A DNA stretch of 64,000 nt. It comes from Streptomyces sp. CB02058. GTDB lineage: Bacteria; Actinomycetota; Actinomycetes; Streptomycetales; Streptomycetaceae. The translations under genes were made by a program, and so were the position numbers. Position 1 is the stretch's first letter. Each line of letters opens with the position of its first letter. The notes under the pieces were generated by a model, which did not search any database, was not told the DNA's origin, and worked only from the letters and a program-made list of their open reading frames with translations. Below are positions 33,098-42,239 of this stretch, in pieces. The stretch covers positions 806,001 to 870,000 of the forward strand of contig NZ_LIPG01000003.1 in the NCBI RefSeq assembly GCF_001905505.1, given 5' to 3'.

Positions 33098-34131
33098 CTC
33101 CCGGACTCCGCGAGCCGGTTCAGCGCCGCGGTGAAGACCCGCTCGTCCTCCGGGCCACCGCAGTCCCGGCCCCGGGCCAGCAGGGGAACGATCTCGCTGG
33201 CACCGTCCCGCACCGCGGGATGGTGCCGGGCGGGAGCGCTCAGGCTCCGGTCGGCGGAGCCGTCGAGCAGCAACAGACCGGGCCTGCGCCCCCAGGTGTC
33301 CAACAGGCGCAGCAGAGCGGGCCAGTAGCGCACCGGGGTGGCCAGCTGACCACCCCAGAAGTGCGGGTCCCGCGCCTGCCGCACGGTGACCGGGGCCGCC
33401 GTACGGGTCGAGACCACCGTGACCCCCGCCCGGGGTGCCCGCGGGCCGAGCGCCGCCAGTGCCTCCCCGTAGCGCAGCGCTCCGCCCGCCATGGCCGGGC
33501 TGTGGAAGGCGTGGCCCGAACGCAGGGCGCGCACCGTCGTGCCGCGCCCGCGCAGCAGCTCCGCCGTGGCCGCCAGCGCCTGTGCGGGGCCGGCCAGCAC
33601 GGTCTGGCGCGGACCGTTCAGCGCGGCCACCGCCACACCGGGGCCCAGGGACGCGGGCAGATCCTCCGCCGCGCCGGCCACCACGAGCATCCCGCCCCGC
33701 CCCGAGTCCGTCAGCAGCCGGGACCTGGCCCCCGCGAGCACCGCGATGTCCGCCGCGTCGAAGACCCCGGCGAGCACGGCCGCCGCCAGCTCGCCCACAC
33801 TGTGCCCGAGCAGCACGTCGGGCCCGGCGCCCGCCGCGCCCAGGGCCCGCCCCAGCGCGTGCCCGACGGCCAGCAGCAGCGGCTGGGTCACGGTGGCGTC
33901 GTCCATGCCGGGGCTCGGTGCCGGGCGCAGCCACGCCGTGCGCAGCCGCGCCCCGTCCCGTCCACGGGCGGAGCGCCCCGACGGGTCCGAGCCGGAGAAG
34001 GCGTCCATGCGCTCGAAGAAGGCCTCCATGGGTTCGGTGAACTCCTCCCGCACGCCGTGGAGGCCCGCGGCCATGCGTTCGCGCTGGGCGCCCTGACCGG
34101 GCAGCAGCAGCACCCGTCGACGTAACTCCAC
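33079..34131 (-). CDS. Malonyl-type acyltransferase (AT) of the polyketide cluster
   Basis: A 350-residue FabD-fold protein: LLLPGQGAQ at the N-terminus, nucleophile Ser111 in LLGHSVGE, and GHAFHSPAM, whose HAFH motif marks malonyl selectivity. It is longer than housekeeping FabD and resembles modular AT domains. The GTG start follows GGAGGAG. Members of priming modules either load malonyl units or edit wrong acyl groups from the starter ACP. Its 3' end overlaps the priming ACP gene by 19 bp, convergently. Confidence 0.9.
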   Translation of the reverse strand: MELRRRVLLLPGQGAQRERMAAGLHGVREEFTEPMEAFFERMDAFSGSDPSGRSARGRDGARLRTAWLRPAPSPGMDDATVTQPLLLAVGHALGRALGAAGAGPDVLLGHSVGELAAAVLAGVFDAADIAVLAGARSRLLTDSGRGGMLVVAGAAEDLPASLGPGVAVAALNGPRQTVLAGPAQALAATAELLRGRGTTVRALRSGHAFHSPAMAGGALRYGEALAALGPRAPRAGVTVVSTRTAAPVTVRQARDPHFWGGQLATPVRYWPALLRLLDTWGRRPGLLLLDGSADRSLSAPARHHPAVRDGASEIVPLLARGRDCGGPEDERVFTAALNRLAESGSQTAVS

Positions 34132-34245
34132 AGCTCCTCCTCGCCCGTCCGCCGGCCGTTCCGGCGGGCGGGCCGAGCCTCGCCCCGCCGTCTCGACACG
34201 GCCTGGAACGGCGGTGGACCGGCCGTTGCGGGGCGCCAGCCGTAT

Positions 34246-34277
34246 TCGAGCGGTGGTCGAGGCGCGGCACCGACAGT
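34246..34277 (+). promoter_or_regulatory. SARP-type heptamer repeats and promoter of the minimal PKS operon
   Basis: TCGAGCG (34246-34252) and TCGAGGC (34257-34263) lie 11 bp apart, followed by an 8-nt spacer GCGGCACC and a -10-like GACAGT (34272-34277). The same arrangement occurs at 32794-32836. Confidence 0.7.
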
Positions 34278-34305
34278 CGGAAGCAGCCGAACGAGGGGCA
34301 GGACA

Positions 34306-35568
34306 GTGAACCGAAGTGTCGCAATCACCGGAATCGGCGTCATCGCGCCGGGTGGGGTGGGGAAGAAGGCGTTCTGGGACCTCCTGGTCTCGGGCCGCAC
34401 CGCCACCCGTACGATCTCCTTCTTCGACCCCTCCCGCTTCCGCTCCCAGGTCGCCGCCGAAGTCGACTTCGATCCACAGCGGTACGGGCTCAGCCCGCGG
34501 GAGGCCCGGCGGCTGGACCGGGCAGCGCAGTTCGCCGTCGTCAGCGCCAGGGAGTGCCTGGCCGACAGCGGCCTGGAATTCGTGAAGCTCGACCCCCACC
34601 GCACCGGTGTCAGCATCGGCAGCGCGGTGGGAGGCACGACCAGCCTGGAACGCGAGTACCTCGTCCTCAGTGACAGCGGCCGGCTCTGGGAGGTGGACAG
34701 CGACTACGTCTCGCCCCATCTCTTCGACGCCTTCGTGCCCAGCTCCCTGGCCGCCGAGGTGGCCTGGACCGTGGGCGCCGAGGGGCCCGCCACGGTCGTC
34801 TCCACCGGATGCACCTCCGGGCTCGACTCCGTGGGTTACGCGCGTGACCTCATCGCCGAGGGCACCGTCGACGTCATGATCGCGGGGGGAGCGGACACAC
34901 CGATCTCGCCGATCGCCGTCGCCTGCTTCGACGCCATCAAGGCCACCACCCCGCGCAACGACGACCCCGAGCACGCCTCACGCCCCTTCGACCGCACCCG
35001 CAACGGCTTCGTGCTGGCGGAGGGGGCCGCGATGTTCGTCCTGGAGGAGCTGGAGCACGCCAGGGCCCGGGGCGCCCACGTCTACGGGGTGATCGGCGGC
35101 TACGCGACCCGCTGCAACGCGTACCACATGACCGGACTGCGCCCGGACGGCACCGAGATGGCCGACGCGATCCGGCACTCCCTGGACCAGGCACGCCTGG
35201 CGCCCGACCGGGTCGACTACGTCAACGCGCACGGTTCGGGCACCAAGCAGAACGACCGGCACGAGACCGCCGCCTTCAAGGAGACGCTGGGGGAGCACGC
35301 CTACCGGGTGCCGGTCAGTTCCATCAAGTCGATGGTCGGGCACTCGCTCGGTGCCATCGGCTCGATCGAGATAGCAGCCTGCGCGCTGGCCATGGAGAAC
35401 GGCGCCGTACCACCGACGGCCAACCTGCACGAACCGGATCCGGAGTGCGACCTCGACTACGTGCCCAACGAGGCCCGCGAACACACCGTGGACAGCGTCC
35501 TGAGCGTGGGCAGCGGCTTCGGCGGCTTCCAGTCCGCCATGGTGATCACCCGGGGTGAGGCCGCGTGA
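34306..35568 (+). CDS. Type II PKS ketosynthase alpha (KS-alpha)
   Basis: A 420-residue aromatic-PKS ketosynthase. The active-site cysteine is Cys169 in STGCTSGLDS, with the histidines in VNAHGSGTKQND and SIKSMVGHSLGA. It extends the polyketide with malonyl-ACP together with CLF and ACP. The GTG start follows GAGGGGCAGG; the stop overlaps the CLF start (GTGA). It is the first gene of the KS-CLF-ACP-KR-ARO-CYC-PPTase operon controlled by the SARP-type site. Confidence 0.97.
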   Translation: MNRSVAITGIGVIAPGGVGKKAFWDLLVSGRTATRTISFFDPSRFRSQVAAEVDFDPQRYGLSPREARRLDRAAQFAVVSARECLADSGLEFVKLDPHRTGVSIGSAVGGTTSLEREYLVLSDSGRLWEVDSDYVSPHLFDAFVPSSLAAEVAWTVGAEGPATVVSTGCTSGLDSVGYARDLIAEGTVDVMIAGGADTPISPIAVACFDAIKATTPRNDDPEHASRPFDRTRNGFVLAEGAAMFVLEELEHARARGAHVYGVIGGYATRCNAYHMTGLRPDGTEMADAIRHSLDQARLAPDRVDYVNAHGSGTKQNDRHETAAFKETLGEHAYRVPVSSIKSMVGHSLGAIGSIEIAACALAMENGAVPPTANLHEPDPECDLDYVPNEAREHTVDSVLSVGSGFGGFQSAMVITRGEAA

Positions 35569-36857
35569 CCACGCACACCGCACCCTCGGCCGCCCCCGCC
35601 ACCGGCAAGGCCACCGGACGGCCCGTCGCCGTCGTCACCGGCATCGGTGTCGCTGCCCCCAACGGCCTCGGCACCGAACCCTGGTGGCAGGCCACACTGC
35701 GGGGCGAGAGCGGCATCGGACCGGTCACCGAGTACGACGCCTCCCGCTACCCCTCCCGGCTCGTCGGCCGGATCGCCGGCTTCGACGCGGCCGAGCACAT
35801 CCCGGGCCGGCTGCTCCCGCAGACCGACCGGGTCACCCGGCTCGCCCTGGTCGCGGGCGCCGAGGCCCTGGCCGACGCCGGAGCCGATCCGGCCGAACTC
35901 GCCGGGCAGGACACCTATGGCGACTACTCCCTCGGAGTGGTGACCTCCAACGCCACCGGCGGCTTCGGATTCACCCACCGGGAGATCCGCAAACTCTGGA
36001 CCCAGGGACCCCAGCAGGTCAGTGTCTACGAGTCGTTCGCATGGTTCTACGCCGTCAACACCGGCCAGCTGTCCATCCGCCACAAGCTGCGGGGACCGAG
36101 TGGCGTCCTCGTCTCCGAACAGGCGGGCGGCCTCGACGCCATCGGCCACTCCCGCCGCACCCTGGGCCAGGGCGTGAAGCTCTCGCTGACCGGCGGGATG
36201 GACTCCTCGCTCGACCCCTGGGGCCTGACGGCCCACTACGCGAGCGGCCGGCTCTCCCGCGGCACCGACCCGGCCACGGCCTATCTGCCCTTCGACGCCC
36301 GTGCCGCCGGCCATGTGCCCGGCGAGGGCGGGGCGATCCTCGTACTGGAGGACGCCACGGCGGCAGAGGCGCGAGGCGCGCGGGTGTACGGCGAGATCGC
36401 CGGATACGCCGCCACCTTCTCCCCGCGCCCCGGCTCCGGACGCCCGCCCGGCCTCGAACGCGCCGCGCGGCTCGCCCTCTCCGACAGCGGGCTCACCCCC
36501 GACGACGTGGACGTCGTCTTCGCCGACGCGGCCGGGACCCGAGCGGGCGACGACGAGGAAGCCGCGGTCCTGGGCGCCCTGTTCGGGCCCTACGGCGTTC
36601 CCGTCACCGCCCCCAAGACCCTCACGGGCCGGCTGTACGGCGGAGGCGCGCCGCTGGACGTGGCGGCGGCGCTGCTCGCCCTGCGCGACGGCGTCGTCCC
36701 GCCCACGGCGGGCATCGACCGCCCGGTGGCGGAACACCGGCTCGACCTGGTCCGGGACACGCCCCGTGAGACGCGGCCGCGCACCGCCCTGGTGCTGGCA
36801 CGCGGCCAGGGAGGCTTCAACGCCGCCGTGGTCGTACGCGCCCCCGGGGCCTCCTGA
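35565..36857 (+). CDS. Type II PKS chain length factor (KS-beta)
   Basis: A 430-residue KS homologue in which the cysteine is replaced by glutamine (VSEQAGGLDA, about residue 186), the signature of chain length factors. It forms the heterodimer with KS-alpha and sets chain length. An N-terminal Ala/Thr-rich tail of about 20 residues is longer than in ActI-ORF2. Confidence 0.96.
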   Translation: MTTHTAPSAAPATGKATGRPVAVVTGIGVAAPNGLGTEPWWQATLRGESGIGPVTEYDASRYPSRLVGRIAGFDAAEHIPGRLLPQTDRVTRLALVAGAEALADAGADPAELAGQDTYGDYSLGVVTSNATGGFGFTHREIRKLWTQGPQQVSVYESFAWFYAVNTGQLSIRHKLRGPSGVLVSEQAGGLDAIGHSRRTLGQGVKLSLTGGMDSSLDPWGLTAHYASGRLSRGTDPATAYLPFDARAAGHVPGEGGAILVLEDATAAEARGARVYGEIAGYAATFSPRPGSGRPPGLERAARLALSDSGLTPDDVDVVFADAAGTRAGDDEEAAVLGALFGPYGVPVTAPKTLTGRLYGGGAPLDVAAALLALRDGVVPPTAGIDRPVAEHRLDLVRDTPRETRPRTALVLARGQGGFNAAVVVRAPGAS

Positions 36858-36947
36858 CCGACGTACCGCAGCACCCCACGGCATCCCGCCACACCCGGAC
36901 GGCCTCCCGGCCGGCCGAAGACCCCGCCCCACACGAGGAGTTGTCCC

Positions 36948-37205
36948 ATGGCAGTCATCACCCTGCACGACCTGGCCGGTGTGCTCACCGAGTGCGCGGG
37001 CTCCGACGAGGACGCCGTCCTGACCGCCGAGAGCCTGGACGTGGCCTTCACCGACCTCGGCTACGACTCACTGGCGCTCCTGGAGACGGCCGCGACCGTC
37101 CAGCAGCGCTACGGCGTCACGCTCTCCGACGACGAGGTCACCGGGATCGAGACCCCCCGGGAGTTCCTCGACCTCGTTAACCAGCCCGCCGCACAGGCCG
37201 CGTGA
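36948..37205 (+). CDS. Type II PKS acyl carrier protein (minimal PKS)
   Basis: An 85-residue ACP with LGYDSLALLETA, phosphopantetheine at Ser41. It completes the minimal PKS. A strong GAGGAG lies before the ATG. It is distinct from the priming ACP at 32843 (which has LGFDSLTVYE). Confidence 0.96.
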   Translation: MAVITLHDLAGVLTECAGSDEDAVLTAESLDVAFTDLGYDSLALLETAATVQQRYGVTLSDDEVTGIETPREFLDLVNQPAAQAA

Positions 37206-38017
37206 GAGGACGTACCGCCACCATGGACCAGGAACAGCGGACCACACGCGGCACCGCGATCGTCACCGGGGCGACCCGGGGCATCGGACGCTCCGTCGCC
37301 GAGACCCTGGGCGCGCTGGGGCACCCGCTCCATCTCTGCGCCCGCGACGGGGAAGCGCTTGCCCAGACCGTCAAGGAGCTCCGGGAGAGCGGACTCACGG
37401 TGGAGGGGCACGCGTGCGACGTCACCTCCGCCGAGGACGTGCGCACGTTCGTGCAGTCGGCCGTCGACCGGTCCGGGCCGGTGGAGGTGCTGGTCAACAA
37501 CGCAGGCAGGAGCGGGGGAGGGGTCACGGCCGAGATCCCCGACGAGCTCTGGTCCGACGTGATCAACACCAATCTCAACAGCGTCTTCCTCGTCACCAAG
37601 CAGGTCCTGACGACCGGACGGATGCGGGAGCTGCCGCGCGCCCGCATCATCAGCATCGCCTCCACCGGCGGCAAGCAGGGAGTCGTCTTCGGCGCCCCCT
37701 ACTCGGCGTCGAAGCACGGCGTGGTCGGGTTCACGAAGGCGCTCGGCCTGGAACTCGCCAAGACCGGCATCACCGTCAACGCCGTGTGCCCCGGCTACGT
37801 GGAGACACCCATGGCGGGCAACGTGCGCGCGCACTACGCCCGCATCTGGGACACCACCGAGGAAGAGGTCCTCGAACGCTTCAACGCCAAGATCCCTCTC
37901 GGCCGCTACACCGACCCCGAGGAGGTCGCCGGGATGGTCGCGTACCTCGCTTCGGACGCCGCCGCGGCGGTCACCGCGCAGGCGATCAACGTCTGCGGCG
38001 GACTGGGCAACTACTGA
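37202..38017 (+). CDS. ActIII-type polyketide C-9 ketoreductase (SDR)
   Basis: A 271-residue short-chain dehydrogenase: TGATRGIGRSVAE cofactor loop, NNAGRSGGG, catalytic Ser/Tyr/Lys in ISIASTGGKQG and YSASKHG, and the C-terminal signature AQAINVCGGLGNY that is nearly universal in ActIII-family reductases of aromatic PKSs. It reduces the carbonyl at C-9 of the nascent chain with NADPH. The GTG overlaps the ACP stop; the ATG at 37223 is an alternative start. Confidence 0.94.
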   Translation: MRGRTATMDQEQRTTRGTAIVTGATRGIGRSVAETLGALGHPLHLCARDGEALAQTVKELRESGLTVEGHACDVTSAEDVRTFVQSAVDRSGPVEVLVNNAGRSGGGVTAEIPDELWSDVINTNLNSVFLVTKQVLTTGRMRELPRARIISIASTGGKQGVVFGAPYSASKHGVVGFTKALGLELAKTGITVNAVCPGYVETPMAGNVRAHYARIWDTTEEEVLERFNAKIPLGRYTDPEEVAGMVAYLASDAAAAVTAQAINVCGGLGNY

Positions 38018-38136
38018 GGCCACCGGCACCACCTCACCGGGGCCCACCGGCACCCGCACACCGGCGACCCCGGCACACAGCCGCACCCGCACACCCGCAC
38101 ATCCCGGCACACACCCGGAATCTGGAGAGGCAACGC

Positions 38137-39126
38137 GTGGACACCACGACGCACGAGAGGCTCACGGACAGCCCCGCCGGCTCCGCCGAGCACATCACGG
38201 AGCTGGCCGCACCCGCCGGGCGCGCCTACGCGCTCATCGAGGACGTGGGCCGCTGGCCGCTGCTCTTCGCCCCCTGCATCTGGTCCCAGGAGCTGGAACG
38301 GGCCGACGGCGTCCAGCGCATCCGGCTCTGGGCACTGGTCGGACACGAGGTGCGCAGCTGGACCTCGCGCCGGACGCTCGACCCGGCGGGGCTGCGCATC
38401 GACTTCGCCCAGGAGAGCCCGGCACCGCCGCTGACCGAGATGGCGGGGCACTGGCGCTTCGAGGACGGCACGCCCGGCACGCTGGTGCTCGGCCACCGCT
38501 GGAACACCACGGGCGGACAGGGCGAGGCCGACCGGATCGCGGCGGCGCTCGACGCCAACAGCGACGCGGAGATCGGCGCGGTCCGCACCTGGGCGGAGCG
38601 CGAGGAGGCACCGGACTCGTTGATCCTGACGTTCAGCGACGAGGCGACCGTGGCCGCCCCGGCGGCCGAGGTCTACGACTTCCTCTACCGGGCCGATCTG
38701 TGGCCCGGCCGGCTGCCGCACGTCGCGGGGCTCGACCTGGAGACCGTTCCGGCCGAGGACACCGCGGCCGGCGCCGATGTGCAGACGATGGACATGCAGA
38801 CCTCGGCTGCCGACGGCAGCACCCACAGCACCCAGTCGGTGCGGCTGTGCTTCGCCGGTGAACGGATCGTCTACAAGCAGACGACCCCGCCGCGCGGGCT
38901 GCTGGCCCACTCCGGCGCCTGGATCGTCACCGAGGCGCCCGGAGGGACCAGAGTCACCGCACAGCACTCCGTGGCCGTGGACCCCGCGGCCGTCGACGCC
39001 GTCTTCGGCGAGGGCACCACCACCGCGCGTGCCCTGGAGCGCGCCCGCGACATCATCGGCGCCAACAGCAGGGGCACCCTGCGCAGTCTGGACGAGTTCC
39101 TCGGCGGCGCGGAGCGCGGCCGGTGA
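38137..39126 (+). CDS. Didomain aromatase/cyclase (SRPBCC, ActVII type)
   Basis: A 329-residue protein made of two START/SRPBCC domains: one beginning ITELAAPAGRAYALIEDVGRWPLLFAPCIWS and another beginning TVAAPAAEVYDFLYRADLWPGRLPHV. Didomain enzymes of this kind dehydrate and aromatise the first ring of C-9-reduced polyketides, which fits the ActIII-type ketoreductase just upstream. The GTG start follows GGAGAGG; earlier in-frame sequence is noncoding. Confidence 0.93.
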   Translation: MDTTTHERLTDSPAGSAEHITELAAPAGRAYALIEDVGRWPLLFAPCIWSQELERADGVQRIRLWALVGHEVRSWTSRRTLDPAGLRIDFAQESPAPPLTEMAGHWRFEDGTPGTLVLGHRWNTTGGQGEADRIAAALDANSDAEIGAVRTWAEREEAPDSLILTFSDEATVAAPAAEVYDFLYRADLWPGRLPHVAGLDLETVPAEDTAAGADVQTMDMQTSAADGSTHSTQSVRLCFAGERIVYKQTTPPRGLLAHSGAWIVTEAPGGTRVTAQHSVAVDPAAVDAVFGEGTTTARALERARDIIGANSRGTLRSLDEFLGGAERGR

Positions 39127-40070
39127 CCGCCGCCACCACCGGGGCGCCGCCCGGGACCCACGGCCGGCTGGAGGAGGTGGCCGAGGGGACCTTCGCCTAC
39201 ATCCAGCCCGAGGGCGGATGGTGCGTCAGCAACGCCGGGATCCTGCTGGAGCCGGGACGCGGCGGACGCCCCGTCCTCGTCGACACCGCGGCCACCCTGG
39301 CGCGGGCCCGGGCCCTGGGCGCGGCCCTGCGCGGGCTCACCCCGGAGTCCCCCCGGATGATCGTCAACACCCACTTCCACGGGGACCACACCTTCGGGAA
39401 CTCCGCACTCGCGGGCCCGGACACCGTCGTCGTCGCCCACGAACGCACCCGGAGCGAGATGGAGGCCGCCGGGCTGGGGCTGACGGGCCTCTGGCCGGAC
39501 GTCGACTGGGGTCATATCGAGCTGTTGCTACCCGAACTGACGTATCGTCATGAACTGACGATGCATCAGGGAGGGCGTCGGATCGAGCTGATCCACCCCG
39601 GTCCCGCGCACACCACCAACGACACGCTCGTCTGGCTCCCAGACGAGCGCGTGCTGTTCGCCGGTGACATCGTCCTGCCCGGGTGCACGCCGTTCGTGCT
39701 GATGGGATCCGTCGCGGGCAGCCTCGGCACCCTGCGCCTCATGCGCGACCTGGAGCCGCTGACCGTCGTGGGCGGCCACGGGCCGGTGGCAGGACCCGAG
39801 GAACTCGCCGCCACCGAGGCGTACTTCCTCCGTCTCCAGGAGACCGCGGCGGAGGGCAGGGCCGCCGGGCTCACCCCGCTCCAGCTCGCCCGTGAAGCCG
39901 GTCCCGGAGAGTTCGGCGGGCTGCGCGACCCGGAGCGGCTGGTCGCGAACCTGCACCGTGCCTACTCCGAACTGGCCGGGGAACCCCTCGGCCGTGCGCT
40001 GGACGTGGTGTCGGTCTTCGGCGAGATGGTCACGTACAACGGTGGTGTCCTGCCCCGCTCCCATGCCTGA
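39123..40070 (+). CDS. MBL-fold second-ring cyclase (ActIV-like)
   Basis: A 315-residue metallo-beta-lactamase-fold protein with the full zinc motif NTHFHGDH, HPGPAHTTND, FAGDIVLP and GGHGPV. In the actinorhodin pathway ActIV, of the same fold, closes the second ring and releases the bicyclic product. The position after the aromatase and before the PPTase supports that function. The start overlaps the aromatase stop. Confidence 0.88.
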   Translation: MTAATTGAPPGTHGRLEEVAEGTFAYIQPEGGWCVSNAGILLEPGRGGRPVLVDTAATLARARALGAALRGLTPESPRMIVNTHFHGDHTFGNSALAGPDTVVVAHERTRSEMEAAGLGLTGLWPDVDWGHIELLLPELTYRHELTMHQGGRRIELIHPGPAHTTNDTLVWLPDERVLFAGDIVLPGCTPFVLMGSVAGSLGTLRLMRDLEPLTVVGGHGPVAGPEELAATEAYFLRLQETAAEGRAAGLTPLQLAREAGPGEFGGLRDPERLVANLHRAYSELAGEPLGRALDVVSVFGEMVTYNGGVLPRSHA

Positions 40071-40857
40071 ACGGGCCCTGCAAGAAGGGCCGGCGGCACC
40101 GGCGGCCGTCCCGTCACCGGGGCTGTTCGGCGGGCTGCTGCCGGACGGGGCGCACGCCGCCGAGTGCTTCGGCGACCCGGCCGGGCTGCGCCCGCACCCG
40201 GAGGAGGAGGACCGGCTCGGCGAGGCGGTGGTGGACCGGCGGCGCCGGGAGTTCACCACCGCCCGCTGGTGTGCCCGCAGGGCGCTCGCCGCAGCGGGCG
40301 CGCCCACCGTCGACGCGCCTCTTCGGAGCGGGCGGCGGGGCGAGCCGCTGTGGCCGGCCGGGTTCACGGGCAGCATCACGCACACCGTCGGCTACCGGGC
40401 CGCCGTCGCCGCCCCGTCCGGAGGGCACGTCGTCCCCGGAAGCGAGGTCCGTGACGCCCCCGGGGACGACGTGCCCTCGTACGACGCTCTCGGGATCGAT
40501 GCGGAACGCGCCGTCCCGCTGTCGCCCGCCGCGGCGGCGGCCATCGCCTCGGACGAGGAAACGGCGCACCTGGCGGCGCTGCCACCGGTCGAGGGGCTGC
40601 CCTGGGACACGCTGCTGTTCAGCGTCAAGGAGGCGGTCTACAAGGCGTGGTTCCCCCGGGTCCGTGTGCCGCTGACGTTCCGTTCGGCGCGCATCGTCCT
40701 CGTTCCGGACGGCGACGGCGGATCCACGGGCTCCCTGACGGCCGAGCCGGCCGGTCCCGCTCGTGGGGCCCGGCCGGCTCCTCCTGTGCTGTACGGCCGC
40801 TACCGCGCGGCTTCCGGGCTGCTGGTCTGTGTGGTCCACAGCCGCCCCTCCGCGTAG
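40063..40857 (+). CDS. 4'-phosphopantetheinyl transferase of the polyketide cluster
   Basis: A 264-residue EntD/Sfp-like enzyme: GFTGSITHTVGYRAAV, ALGIDAERA (Mg ligands) and LLFSVKEAVYKAWFP, the WxxKEAxxK-like signature. It would activate the two ACPs of this cluster. It overlaps the cyclase stop (8 bp) and its 3' end overlaps the convergent monooxygenase gene by 58 bp. Confidence 0.9.
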   Translation: MPERALQEGPAAPAAVPSPGLFGGLLPDGAHAAECFGDPAGLRPHPEEEDRLGEAVVDRRRREFTTARWCARRALAAAGAPTVDAPLRSGRRGEPLWPAGFTGSITHTVGYRAAVAAPSGGHVVPGSEVRDAPGDDVPSYDALGIDAERAVPLSPAAAAAIASDEETAHLAALPPVEGLPWDTLLFSVKEAVYKAWFPRVRVPLTFRSARIVLVPDGDGGSTGSLTAEPAGPARGARPAPPVLYGRYRAASGLLVCVVHSRPSA

Positions 40858-41933
40858 GACAGCGCCGCCGCGTCGAACTGCAACGCGATGTGCGTGGCCG
40901 ACGCGTTGACGTCCCGCCAGTGGCGCTGCAACGGCTGGCTCTCGCCGAATCCGGTCGTCCCGCCGTTCGCCGTCAGCCGGTTGACCGCCTCGGCCAGCAT
41001 CCGCACGGACAGCGCGGTGTCGCGCAGGGTGCGCCGTATCCGCTCCGGCGTGATGTCCGCCCCGAGGTCCGCGGTGCTCGCGCACCGTTCGAGCAGCAGC
41101 CGGGCGGCGTCCGTCTGCCCGGAGGCGAGCGCGAGCACCCCGGCCAGTGCCTCCCGGCTGGGCCCGGGCGCCTGCGGCCGCAGCACCGCGGCCCGTGCCT
41201 TCACCTCCGCGTACGCCGTCCAGTGGCCCAGCGCCCCCTCGACCGCGCCGAGCAGTGGCGCGGCGAAGGAGAGGCCGTTGGACGCCTCCAGCGGAACCCG
41301 GTGGCAGGCGGCCGTGGCGGAGACCGGGCTGCCGGTCAGCAGGTCGCCGCGGGCGAAGGAGCGCGGTCCGGGGACGAACACCTCCGAGGCGACGACGGTG
41401 TGGCTGCCGGTGGCCCGCATGCCGGCGCTGTCCCAGGTCTCCACCACGCGCACCGCGTCCCGGGGTACCGCGAAGACCCGGGGGGCCTCCCCGTCGCTCG
41501 AGGTGGCGCAGAGCAGCAGCCAGTCCGCGTACGTCACCGCGCTGACGTAGGGCCAGCGGCCCGACAGGGTGTGGCCGTCCCCGGCCGGCACGGCCTTGCC
41601 GAAGGGGGAGAGGGAGCCCGCGACCAGGGCGTCGGGGCCCTGCTCCCAGATCGCCCGCTGCCCCTCGGCGGGCAGATAGGCCGCCATCCGCCCCAGGTTG
41701 GCCGCCAGCGAGGCGCACCAGGCGGTGGCCGGACACGCGGCGCCGGTGCGTGCCACGGCGTCCGTCAGATCCGCGAAGGTGCCCTCGGTGCCGCCGAAGG
41801 CGCGGGGTGCGAAATGGCGGGCGAATCCGGCCGCCAGCAGAAGCTTGACCACGTCGGGGTCGAGTCTGCGGGCCTCCTCGGCCGTCCGCGCCGATGCCGC
41901 CGCCTGTACGGCCAGTTCCTCGGTGTCCAGCAT
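40800..41933 (-). CDS. Flavin-dependent monooxygenase, acyl-CoA-dehydrogenase fold (ActVA-ORF5/AlnT type)
   Basis: A 377-residue class D flavin monooxygenase: WCASLAANLGRMAAYLP, LSGRWPYVSAVTYADWLLLCA and WDSAGMRATGSHTV are typical of HsaA/ActVA-ORF5 relatives, and the EGT catalytic base of true acyl-CoA dehydrogenases is absent. It hydroxylates an aromatic polyketide using reduced flavin from a partner, most likely the reductase encoded at 55469. In alnumycin biosynthesis the analogous AlnT/AlnH pair forms the quinone. Confidence 0.87.
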   Translation of the reverse strand: MLDTEELAVQAAASARTAEEARRLDPDVVKLLLAAGFARHFAPRAFGGTEGTFADLTDAVARTGAACPATAWCASLAANLGRMAAYLPAEGQRAIWEQGPDALVAGSLSPFGKAVPAGDGHTLSGRWPYVSAVTYADWLLLCATSSDGEAPRVFAVPRDAVRVVETWDSAGMRATGSHTVVASEVFVPGPRSFARGDLLTGSPVSATAACHRVPLEASNGLSFAAPLLGAVEGALGHWTAYAEVKARAAVLRPQAPGPSREALAGVLALASGQTDAARLLLERCASTADLGADITPERIRRTLRDTALSVRMLAEAVNRLTANGGTTGFGESQPLQRHWRDVNASATHIALQFDAAALSYAEGRLWTTQTSSPEAAR

Positions 41934-42239
41934 TGGTGTGCCTCCCCATGGACCGCGTCGTGCGCACCGGCGGCCCCGCCGGCCGGCACCTCGCGCTCCG
42001 GGCTTGCCGTACCGGCGGCCCGCGTCCGCGCACCCGTCACGACCACGCTTCCGTCCGGCGCTGGAAGGCGGCTGGAGACCTGCTCGACAGGCGCCCTGCC
42101 CGGCCCCGTGTCACACCGTCCGGCCACCACACGGCCCTCGGCTCACACCGTCCGGCCGTACGTCACGGTGCCCGGCCACCCCATGGTCCGGCCCTCAGCT
42201 CGCGCAGCCCGGCTCCACGTCGCACCGTCCGGCCGTCCC
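41934..42239. repeat. Gene-free interval with short interspersed repeats
   Basis: Three copies of an ACCGTCCGGCC unit (in 42111-42125, 42143-42157 and 42221-42234) plus a variant GGTCCGGCC near 42185. The first two are preceded by TCACA and the third by CG. Upstream of the monooxygenase start the minus strand carries one TCGAGCA heptamer (complement of 42081-42087). The repeats may be regulatory or simple GC-rich drift. Confidence 0.35.

Noticed and set aside
40800..41933. A true acyl-CoA dehydrogenase call
   Set aside because: The EGT(N/S)QIQR catalytic region is absent and the pattern follows class D flavin monooxygenases, with a flavin reductase in the cluster.
42111..42234. CRISPR-like array
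   Set aside because: The units are about 11-15 nt, irregularly spaced and without cas genes.
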